Source: Oscheius tipulae (lineage: Eukaryota > Nematoda > Chromadorea > Rhabditida > Rhabditidae). From it: a stretch of 64,000 nucleotides of DNA. The notes under the pieces are model-generated. The model worked only from the letters and a program-made list of their open reading frames with translations. It was not told where the DNA came from and did no database searches. The position numbers were made by a program, and so were the translations under genes. The DNA lies in assembly GCA_037178975.1 (NCBI GenBank), contig JASJZH010000004.1:4836001-4900000 (forward strand). Reading direction: 5' to 3'. Below are positions 55,925-64,000 of this stretch, one piece after another. Every line of letters begins with the position of its first letter. Within the stretch, counting starts at the first letter, position 1.

Positions 55925-56342
55925 CTATAACTCCGAGGCTCTTTTAGCGGATAGAACACTTCGTATTGTGCAAAAATGGCGACTTTGCGTTGAATTGTCA
56001 AAAAGAAAAAGTCTTCCGGTCTTTAGACTAAGACCACATGCTCTCGATCTTTGACCGAAGAGGGAAGTGCCGATTATCAACTTACGAAAGACTTCCATTC
56101 TACCGGTTTTTGATGATTTATCTACTGTTTTCAAAACATCTAGCAAACAAAAAGAGTCATTAGTTTGCATTTGGCAAATCCTGAGCTTGCAACCAAACTA
56201 TCGAAAGTTCCTTTAATTTAGCGTCTTTTTGAAGATCCCATGGAGCGTTTTCCCAACTAACAGTAGCAAACGGAGCATCTTTCAAAACATCTAGCAGACA
56301 AAAGATTTCCTGGCGTGATAGTAATCGTCCTCTTGCCAGCAA
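55925..56342 (-). pseudogene. Two partially duplicated coding-like stretches
   Basis: On the minus strand, 56342-56160 reads QEIFCLLDVLKDAPFATVSW and ends with a stop; immediately after it, from 56170 down, another frame reads NDSFCLLDVLKTVDKSSKTG and RMEVFRKL. The shared FCLLDVLK corresponds to a DNA repeat TCAAAACATCTAGCA.ACAAAA at about 56131 and 56280. No signal peptide, start context or splice structure makes this a convincing gene; a decayed tandem duplication is the simplest reading. Confidence 0.3.
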
Positions 56343-56456
56343 CTGTGGCTAATAGCTGCTAAAACCTCGGCGAAAGACTCATATTCGCCGAAGTAGCATT
56401 GTGGCCACGCGAACTTATTGTCCTCTCGGTGAAATGGTGTAAAACACGAACCGGCC

Positions 56457-56464
56457 TATAAAAA
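56457..56464 (+). promoter_or_regulatory. TATA box of Gly/Tyr peptide gene 4
   Basis: TATAAAAA lies 36 bp before the ATG at 56493. Further upstream, CGGCGAA..TTCGCCG (about 56368-56391) is a 7-bp inverted repeat that might be a protein-binding site. Confidence 0.65.
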
Positions 56465-56492
56465 GTAGAGGTCACGCCGGGACGACTAAAAG

Positions 56493-56803
56493 ATGCGACA
56501 ATTCTTGTTCCTGCTTGGTTTCCTCTGTCTTGTCCATCTTGCCACTGCCCAGTGTAAGTCCTTCATCATTTTCAGATATTCAAAATACTTTCTTTTCAAA
56601 CTTTTCTTTGAGGGGGCTACGGCTACCCGTACGGAGGGTATGGTGGCTACGGAGGCTACGGATATGGAATGAGTCCGTGGAGAATGAGACGAAGTGAGTA
56701 CATTGCTCAAAATAAAATAAGGTATATTTCAGTGATGTGGCGTCAGGCAATGATGGGAGGATATGGATATCCGTACGGAGGATACGGTTACTACAGAAAG
56801 TAA
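56493..56803 (+). CDS. Secreted Gly/Tyr-rich peptide 4 (NLP-29-like)
   Basis: Three exons give about 70 residues. The signal peptide MRQFLFLLGFLCLVHLATAQ is followed by WGYGYPYGGYGGYGGYGYGM, SPWRMRRMMWRQAMMGGYGY and PYGGYGYYRK. The mature start QWGYG and intron position after the signal peptide match peptides 2 and 3; the basic PWR..RR middle and YRK end match peptide 1, so peptides 1 and 4 are probably the closest pair. A defence or cuticle role is inferred from similarity to nematode epidermal peptides. Confidence 0.85.
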
Positions 56804-57053
56804 TTTTCTGTGATCGTACATATTGTACATATCATGCAATAAGACATTCTCTTTGAAACATTTCTATATCCCTCAGTCACAAAGAAAGAAACTTCGAGGA
56901 GTATTTATGCACATCAAGGGAATCTTTTAAAAAGTGAAAGAGTAATCACAGAGAATGGCGTAGAAAGATAGAGATCCAAGAGAGTGACCGGGAAAAAGCA
57001 GTCGAATCTAATGAATTAATTTCATTGTTTAATAGAAGAGTCTTACCATGAGG

Positions 57054-57946
57054 TCACAAAGAGTCGTACGTCCTGACCAATTCAAAAAAGTTGACACAGA
57101 GCTCTTGGAAGGAGAGCGGATTGTGAAGATGACAGGCATGTCCTGCGTCGTTTATCTTTTCCAGTCGAGCATGGGGAAGACAACGAAGATTGGAGGCCGA
57201 GGAGGGTCCGAGCGATGTGTCCCGATCACCTAATACAAGCACCTTATGATTATCTTTGTGAACGAACTTACCCCAAAGGACGAGAATGGGGGTCCGATAA
57301 ACTGAAGGCTGACCAATCTCATGGGTATTGGACAGAGCTACTCCGACAACACAAGAGAAGACATCTTTCGCCAGGAGAGGTAGCATGTATTGGGCTGACA
57401 TCGAAGCCGCTACGAGCATGACCTGTTTGACAGCTAGAGAATTGAAGAACGACAATAACCACTTCGGTTTTTCACTTTGAGGGACTGAAGGACCTCCTGT
57501 TCGACCGCTTCCCGGGAGATCTACTACAAATTAACAGAGCATGAGAACAGACCTGGAGCAATGCAATAGTATCCAAGTGCAGCAAAAGTAGCCAACGTAT
57601 CATGCTCTAGCCAGCAGGACGAAGTGTAGGCTTGACCATGAAGAAGAACCAATGTTGCTTTGGCATAGTGAGGTGGTCGAGCTTCTCGGAAAAAGACATT
57701 GTGTTCCTAAATGGATCAGTCAGCATGGATTATCTAGAGACTCACCCCAACTTCCACAAACCGTTCCTCGATCTGAACTAAGTGAGCCAATTTCCGACTG
57801 TTCTCCGGAATAGGTCGTCTCAGGTCTGCCGTCTCAAGGAGAGTCGGTGAAGAGACTATCACCATTCTGAGAAGGTACATTATTCCAGGTAATGTATAGT
57901 AAAAGAGAGAGCGTGACCGAAAGAACTGAATCTGTTGGTCTCTCAT
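57054..57946 (-). CDS. ABHD14-like alpha/beta hydrolase
   Basis: Five exons give about 240 residues. The N-terminus MRDQQIQFFRSRSLFYYTLP with GIMYLLRMVIV may be a signal anchor, as in ABHD14A. The hydrolase core reads HYAKATLVLLHGQAYTSSCW (oxyanion loop), APVDLPGSGRTG, VAASMSAQYMLPLL with the probable nucleophile Ser, LVLWGDRDTSLG with the acid, and INDAGHACHLHNP with the catalytic His. The nucleophile elbow is ASMSA instead of GxSxG, comparable to the SPSLSG text of human ABHD14. All three catalytic residues are present. The substrate is unknown. An upstream in-frame ATG at 58006 would lengthen the N-terminus by 20 residues. Confidence 0.85.
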
Positions 57947-58006
57947 AGTAAAGTGTGACTGATATGAATTGTAAAATCTATCAGTGATGATTGAGAAATT
58001 CCTCAA

Positions 58007-59277
58007 TCATTCTTGTAGATCAGGTATTTTGATCAGAGGATAATACTCAGCGTGTTCAGTGGAACAACTTCTGGAAAGAACTAATCTATTCGCGTGTCCT
58101 TGTTGAGAGAAGCCAGAAAGCGACATGAAAAGGATCCCGCTGCGATGTGCAACGACGCTGATACAACAGTGACACGTCCAGTGAGAAAACTCGACTAATT
58201 CGAATACTCGGAGAGGACTCAATAGAATGGATATGTGGATGCAGACGCTGTTGGCCGAAAGATTAATTGCCCTCATATTTACAAAACGAAATAGGGACAA
58301 AGAGAAAATGTTTGAGAGGGCTTATGGAGAGGCAGATAAGAGGCCGACCCGGCTGATAGCCCCGGGTGGCACGGCAGCAAACCAAAAGCCGCAAACTGGA
58401 ATCCGGCCAGTGGCAACATCGGCTTTTTGTGCGTAGATGCGTGTTTAATGACATACACGCGGAGAGTCGTAATATCGCCATGGAGGTGTGTGAAAGGGAA
58501 AAACGACTGGGAGAAATCGAAGAGAAATTGGGGATGGGAGATTCGGAGCACTCGGACTCGAAAAAGACCAGTCGTTTGAATGTCTTCTCGGAGTGGTCAT
58601 CGAAATCCCTCAGGAGGTGGTCCAAGACAAGCTGCAAGTCTCTCCGGAAGCGTCCAGGGACCTGAGCAAACACCCGGCGCCAAAACCTTCAAATCGCCTG
58701 GATTAGTGGAACGGGCTGCTTGTGTCATTAGGTGCTAGAATAAACGTGTGTTGGGCAGAGAAAGGGGAACGACGGCCTTAAAACTTACGTAAATCCACAC
58801 TTGTCACAGTTTTACAATGCCTACAATTGGAGAGAGCTAAGAACTTTAGAGAAGTCCATTTGCATGAACGTATAAATGGACGGGCAAACAGACACGGAAG
58901 GCGTAATCGCGACACGAAACCACTCGACATAAGGTGGGGACATTATTGAGCAAAAGGCATTATACACTTCTGTCAGACGAGAAAAAATCAAAATGAGAAA
59001 TTATTGCGGGATGGGTGTTGGACGGCAGATGGCCACTTTGGACAGTGATGCATTATTCATGACGGGTCGGCGCCAGCAAACGAACACCGCTGATTCGAAG
59101 ACTTGGGTCAATGCAGACTGCCTTTCTCGCGGTCGTTTTAAACGAGATTGCGCACAAAGGGCACTGGATTAAGCGCGCTTATGACCGTGGAGTCGCTCGT
59201 TACTGAATCGTTTGGACATTTCTACTAGCGAAAGAATTTATCAACAAAATATAACAACACCTAGCTCCATGGAACGC
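58007..59277. other. Intergenic region with one unassigned open frame
   Basis: From 58366 to 58665 the plus strand is open for 99 codons with a charged segment (EVCEREKRLGEIEEKLGMGD) followed by a Ser/Lys-rich end. A second frame from 58308 (MFERAYGEADKRPTRL...) could precede it, but no intron I tried joined them cleanly. I do not call a gene. From 58740 to 59277 I see no features. Confidence 0.3.
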
Positions 59278-59931
59278 TCAAATAAGGTTATGATTCCAAC
59301 GATACTTTCCGGTCATGTATTTAGGAGCGTGGAGCAGAGCGGTACACGGATGCTGGCCTTGGACTTCGCACATACACTGAAATCGGATTGAACAGAATAT
59401 GTAGCCAACATACCTGTCGCTGGCATTTCGTTCCAAAGTCGGCCGGATTTAGCTTGGCAATTTGCTCAAGTTTCTCACGTTTTGTCACCAATTCAGTCTT
59501 CCCAAGGGTTTTGGCCAACTGTGATTCGATCTCATCTCTGGTCATATTTTCCAAATCGAAAAGAACCTCTCGTCCGTCTTCTGATAGTCACAATTGTGTG
59601 TGCTCCTTGCAAACTAACTTAGATACGCTCTGGCAAATGGAGTGATCACCGCGTCACAGTGCTTGACAAGTTGTACTTTGGGATTGTGGAACTGAAGCTG
59701 GGCCCAGTGCCAGAACACAAATTCACGAGCTCCTTGCTGTCGTTCATTCGCGAGTCGATGGAAACCCATGGAGAATACCTAAAAAGGCATTTTGCGGAAG
59801 GCTAATTACAAAAGGCAAAAAAGGCAGAAAAGGGAGATTCGTACCTGTACATTGTCCCTGAACTTGATTTTGCCTTGCTGTAAATAATAGAATGTCCGCC
59901 GTAGCGGCATATTACCGTGCATGAACGGCAT
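59278..59931 (-). CDS. mrps-25: Mitochondrial small ribosomal subunit protein mS25
   Basis: The protein starts MPFMHGNMPLRRTFYYLQQG and continues KIKFRDNVQVFSMGFHRLA, GAREFVFWHWAQLQFHNPKV, VITPFARAYLNDGREVLFDL, RDEIESQLAKTLGKTE and LNPADFGTKCQRQCMCEVQG, ending LHAPKYMTGKYRWNHNLI. Every block matches MRPS25 (P.RRT..YL.QG...F.D.V, GAR.FVF, NP.VQ, ..NFG..). Length about 175 residues is normal. It sits in the body of the mitochondrial small subunit. It is 171 bp downstream of the AIMP2-like gene on the same strand, with a TTAAAG acceptor before the ATG, which would suit an operon. Confidence 0.93.
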
Positions 59932-60101
59932 CCTGCCTTTAATACAAAATTATTAAGAAAAGTGGGCAAGCTTGATAATGTAGAGGAGAACGACCTCGAG
60001 AGGAGTCAACAAATGGATTAAATTGCTTAGAAAAGCTTTATAAAAAATCAGTGGATAAAAACACTGTTCCATAAGTAACAAGGAAACAACACGGCAAGTT
60101 C

Positions 60102-61406
60102 CTAGAGCGAATCAACGCGACAGGCCCATAATTCGAGGTTGTTTGGCTGGGCAGATGTGGTTAGGAAGGATCTGCAACATTTGCATTTGAAAAAAAAACA
60201 AAGAAACGTACCTGATAACTATGTCAGCAACTCCAACGTTGAACTGGGAGCCGAGGGTGTCGAACCGAGCGAGGAATTGGCTCATCTCGCGCAAAACCGT
60301 CTTCAATTCGAGTTCCTTACGCAAAACATGGTCAATCTAATAAAAACTAATTAGACAAAAAAAGTGATGACCAACCTTGACGAGCCATTCCCTCTGGTGA
60401 GCGGCTTGAATAGCATGGGAAGCATCGTAAGAAAACAGACCCAAAGCAGAGCCGAACAACTGCCAAGCAGCAACTCGTGACTTGATAGCACTATCATTAA
60501 GGGTAAGGAGGAAACTATCTGAATGATCCACTGTTGAAATAATTATTTGGAAAAAACACCTTTTTGTTCTACGCTGACCGACGAGTTTCCATTGTCGCAT
60601 TTGTTTGAAACAGCTCCTGTAAAACGAACTCCTCTCTTCTCTCCGATTTTCGAAAGGGCCTTAACCCAATTGATGTCACTATCCGTAACTGCCAGCTTCA
60701 CATCTCCAACTTCTGAAAACAAAAATTGAATTTCGGAAACAAAACGAAAACTTTGGGGTGTGAAGAGGGCCAGTTTAGGTTTGATGCAAGCAGTAAGAGA
60801 TTGTCCAGTCTCCGTAGATTGCTTTTCCTCCTGAACAGGATTTTTAAGGCATCAAAATGCAACTAACTTTCAAATACCACTGGACTCCTGTCGAGTTGAA
60901 GCTCACAGTCTTTCCTTTTGTAGGATGCTCTGGAGCCTCACCAGAAACCTTGGATTTTGCTTCTTGCTTGGCTGCCTTGCGAGCTTCTTTCTTGGCATCC
61001 TTGTCCTTTTTCGTGCCGTTGGCATCCCCCACAACATCAACCACCTGTACGAGAGCTGCCTTTACCTCCGATTTGGAATTACCTAAATGATCCTTTATTC
61101 GAAAGGAGTATCATACGGCATACCTTTCTGCTTGAGAAGTGCATTCAGTTTTTCGCCCAGCGAAGTAAGCGAGGCGATGAGTTCCATCTGCTTCTTCTCG
61201 ACCAACTTTGCGGGATCAACGAGATGAAGGTCGCCATTGCACTGACCATTCTTAAACAAAGAAAGATAAACGTGAAATGAAGGACTAACTGTGTCGGCGT
61301 CCCCATTCGGTGTCCGATGATAGCTGGGAAGAGAGTACACCACGTCGATCGGACTTGGATTTACATGACCCGGCATATAGGCAGGCAGAGCATACATTGC
61401 AGCCAT
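60102..61406 (-). CDS. AIMP2-like multi-tRNA-synthetase scaffold protein
   Basis: Seven exons give about 310 residues. The N-terminus MAAMYALPAYMPGHVNPSPI with DVVYSLPSYH recalls the MYQV.PY/MYRLP segment of AIMP2, which binds lysyl-tRNA synthetase. A predicted coiled coil follows (LVEKKQMELIASLTSLGEKL NALLKQK). A Lys/Ala-rich linker (KKDKDAKKEARKAAKQEAKS) leads to a GST-like C-terminal part (VKSRVAAWQLFGSALGLFSY-type helix, VLREMSQFLARFDTLGSQFN, VGVADIVIRSFLTTSAQPNN) ending LELWACRVDSL. Overall order (short LysRS-binding peptide, coiled coil, GST-like fold) is that of AIMP2, but individual motifs are diverged, so this is a probable rather than certain assignment. Confidence 0.6.
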
Positions 61407-61655
61407 CTGAATATTCTGTTATTTTAGTTGCACATAGTTTGACAAAGTCTATGAAGAGGGGGAAGAACAGCCGAAAAGTAAGAAAGGAAGCCCAAAAATC
61501 TCAATGAGACATTGGTTCGCAATCACGTACGTGACGCCCAGCATTTTCGTGCTGACGCAAAACAACAAAGTACTGTATATTTTCTCTCAGCTTTCGCTTG
61601 TTCTCATTATTTTCACCATTTTGCAGTCTTGTGGTAGTCCAATTGCCAGAACTTC

Positions 61656-62935
61656 ATGAAAACATCGCTAGCACGGAGATTGTCGTCAGTGGCTACGTCA
61701 TCTCATGGGTATGTTGATTTTGATTTGCTATTTCAACAAGTTTTTAGACCAGCCGGATTGTGCGGGCCTGCCGTTCGCCTTCTTATTCAGCAATATGGAA
61801 TTAACGACCAGGATGTTAAAGCATCGGGCCCGAAAAAGAACATCTTGAAAGGGTTTGGATCATTTCTTCCGTTGATGATAAAAGTTTAGTGATGTGCTCG
61901 CTCTTATTTCGACCAAAGGCCTAAAGCCGATTCCGGTAAAATCAGTTCCTCCTTTGGATCCAAAAACCAACGTACAAGTTGCAAAGGTTAGCTGCACCTT
62001 CTTTCTCTTTTCAGGAATTAAAATTTCAGCCTCAACCGGTGCTCGGATCCAGAAGAAATATCGAGAAGTACACTGATATTCCGCTGAGTAATATACGATC
62101 AACAATCGCTAAACGCTTGACTCAATCAAAAGTAGGGTACACAAGGTTTTGTAAAATGTTTCGCAGAAAACGATACCGCATGCTTACCAATCTGCTGAAG
62201 TCCGTTCCGATGCTCTGCTGTCTCTGCGTAAGCAACTGAAAGAGGATGGCGTTACAGTCTCCATAAACGACTTCATTGTCAAAGCATGTGGTCTTGCCTT
62301 ACGGGTATGCTCTTTCTATTACTTTCTATTACAATTTCATTATAGGCTGTCCCGGAAGTAAACGTTCAGTGGAATGGAGAAGAAGGCATTCCACTGCCAA
62401 CTGTAGACATTTCTGTCGCTGTAGCTACGCCTACCGGATTGATTACTCCAATTGTGAAGAACTCTGACTTTCTTGGAGTCAGAGAAATTTCCCAGCGAAT
62501 CAGGGACCTTGCCATGAAAGCCCGAGATGGAAAACTCCAGCCAAATGAATTCCAAGGAGGATCCTTCACGTTCGCTTTTCATTTTCATTCCTATATGCTC
62601 AACACTCTTCAGAATCTCCAACCTTGGAATGTTCGGCAGTGTCGACAATTTTACTGCCATAATAAACCCGCCTCAAGCTGCTATACTGACAGTAGGAGGT
62701 AATCGGTTGGAATTGAACGGTAAAGCGGGAACTGAGAACAGGTTAATCATTGTTTCTTCGAAATACTTGGCCTTACAGATTCACTCTCACGCTCTGCTAT
62801 GACGGCCGAGTGATCGGAGAACACTCCGCTTTGAGTTTTCTATCTCACGTGGTCCAGTCACTCAGTGACCCAGAATTCATGATCGGCGAACCCATCGATC
62901 CAGCTCTCAACTTTGACTTTGCACGACTATTGTAG
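61656..62935 (+). CDS. PDHX: PDHX/E3-binding-protein-like 2-oxoacid dehydrogenase E2-fold protein without lipoyl domain
   Basis: A mitochondrial leader ([18 protein letters not shown]) runs directly into the peripheral-subunit-binding domain ([32 protein letters not shown]). The catalytic-type core follows: [90 protein letters not shown] and [12 protein letters not shown]. The acetyltransferase motif HRxxDG is replaced by [12 protein letters not shown], so the catalytic His is missing and the protein should be structural, anchoring E3 in the pyruvate dehydrogenase complex. No lipoyl domain precedes the binding domain. The start is set by the leader and by the frame. Confidence 0.85.
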
Positions 62936-63425
62936 TTTAGAATACGAGGTTTATGTAACGGTGCGTTTTTAACTAGACAGTGTTGACTAGATTGAATGAA
63001 CTTTTTTTAGTTTTTCGAGTGTAATCTTCATGTATGGTCTGCTCCAAAACTCTCTAACTCTGAATCTTTTGCCGCGCTGACTCATTGAAGCTGCGATGGA
63101 ATGTCAAGATAGGCTGATCCTGACGGATGGCTGGTCTCCTATGTGAAATCTATCAGAGCGTATGTTTGAAAATCCCGTAGAAACCCCTTAAAATAAGATC
63201 GTTCTCATTGCAAGCAGATGTCATCTATTTTTTGTTTACGGTAATTTGATGCTCGCATATGTAATTTTGGCGCTTCTGTGCAAATTGGACCTAATTCCGC
63301 GGGTGAAACCTCATCATTCGAGACAGATGTCACCCGATCGAGACAAGCGCCTCAAAAATATGTTGGTGTAGAAACTGGTTCTGTTCGAAATGTCAACAAT
63401 CTTTAGAACCGTGTAATATCCAGGA
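62936..63425. other. Intergenic region between PDHX-like and thioredoxin-like genes
   Basis: A 490-bp stretch without an open frame of interest. The words ATGTATGGTCTGCTCCAAAAC (near 63032) resemble ATGTATGAGGTGCTCCAAAAC at about 440, upstream of the V-ATPase gene; whether this is a shared element or chance cannot be told from two copies. Confidence 0.3.
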
Positions 63426-64000
63426 ATGATTTCTAAACTTACACCTTTTGGAGGCTATCGCATATCCGTCCGCGGAAAACACTTTTTGGCTGGTGTTCCT
63501 CTCAAGAAACGGAATGTGGAGGGAAACGTTGATGTGGAACAGTTCGAAAATAAGGTGAGCTTAAATTTGTTACTTTTTAAAGTGAACTTTCAGCCGATCG
63601 TTTTGTACTTTTCGTCTGGATGGTGCGGTCAATGTATTTGTATATAGTTCAAAGTTATTTCTGAATTTAGGCAAAACCTTGACTCCGAAGGTTAAAAAGT
63701 TCTACGAAGGTCTTGGCTCTCGCAAAGATGAGATGGAAGTTGTTTGGATTTCGAACGATAAGGAAGAGGCTCATCAAATGGATTACTACGAAAAGATGCC
63801 TGATTGGGCCTACATTCCATTTGAATCCGCCTCCAGCAAGAAGTTTGTATTCTAATGTTTCTCTAACTTCATTTTCAGATCTCTTTCGCAAAAGTTCAAA
63901 GCTGAGATCATCCCCGTCCTGAAGGTTGTCAACAGCAAAGGAGAAATCATCTCGGACAGAGCTCGGGCTGAAATCGAGGAGTTTGTAAAAAAGGACCCTG
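63426..64000 (+). CDS. Thioredoxin-fold (nucleoredoxin/tryparedoxin-like) protein, 3' truncated by window
   Basis: The protein starts MISKLTPFGGYRISVRGKHF, just after ATATCCAG, and continues DVEQFENKPIVLYFSSGWCG. An intron (about 63614-63671) splits the active site, and splicing gives WCGQCKTLTPKVKKFYEGL. Then come EMEVVWISNDKEEAHQMDYY, WAYIPFES and KFKAEIIPVLKVVNSKGEII with the cis-Pro before VL. The DKE/YY pattern and the WISND strand are typical of the tryparedoxin/nucleoredoxin group. Both redox cysteines are present, in an uncommon CGQC motif. The reading frame runs off the right edge at KKDP, so the C-terminus is missing. Confidence 0.88.

Overview
The window is nematode nuclear DNA: densely packed multi-exon genes on both strands, most introns only about 32-45 nt with GT..AG ends, many start codons sitting directly behind a TTTCAG-type acceptor (as expected for spliced-leader trans-splicing), and nematode-type families: a tight cluster of small secreted Gly/Tyr-rich peptides resembling the C. 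elegans NLP-29 group, a Ly6-type protein, a DUF229 membrane enzyme and a MACIT collagen. Several genes belong to animal families that I think are patchy in Caenorhabditis (FOXN1/4-type forkhead, ATMIN/ASCIZ, LANCL, TXNDC15), so a nematode other than Caenorhabditis is more likely. That placement is inference.

Layout. 0-8 kb: V-ATPase subunit E, a Ly6-like protein, a small single-pass protein, a type I membrane protein and an EGF-repeat secreted protein. 8.5-13.1 kb: a many-exon transmembrane collagen (COL-99/MACIT type). 13.5-19 kb, minus strand: ALKBH6, a forkhead factor and a LANCL protein, then a divergent disordered basic protein. 20.8-22.2 kb: sphingomyelin synthase. 22.2-25.3 kb: a poorly resolved membrane-protein gene and repeats. 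25.3-29.7 kb: TXNDC15 divergent from INTS13, which is followed after 26 bp by an unrecognised gene. 30-31.4 kb: a neuropeptide-type GPCR. 31.4-33.8 kb: repeat-rich DNA with Helitron-like ends. 33.8-36.8 kb: DUF229 gene with repeats in one intron. 37-42 kb: ATMIN-like zinc finger, a stand-alone paraplegin-type FtsH_ext membrane protein without AAA or protease, and Ro60. 42-44.5 kb: two unresolved genes. 45-51 kb: a Mesh-type NIDO-AMOP-VWD-Sushi membrane protein. 51.9-56.8 kb: four Gly/Tyr-rich peptide genes, each with its own TATAAAA box, interspersed with MITEs and a roughly 180-bp-arm inverted repeat. 57-64 kb: ABHD14-like hydrolase, mitochondrial ribosomal protein S25, AIMP2-like scaffold, PDHX-like E3-binding protein and a thioredoxin-fold protein running off the end.

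Most loci are housekeeping or signalling genes. The most distinctive parts are the peptide cluster with shared promoter layout and its repeat landscape, the AAA-less FtsH_ext protein, and the nested Helitron-like termini. No tRNA, rRNA or CRISPR array was found by eye. Exon boundaries were read by hand from splice signals and reading frame and have not been tested against transcripts.
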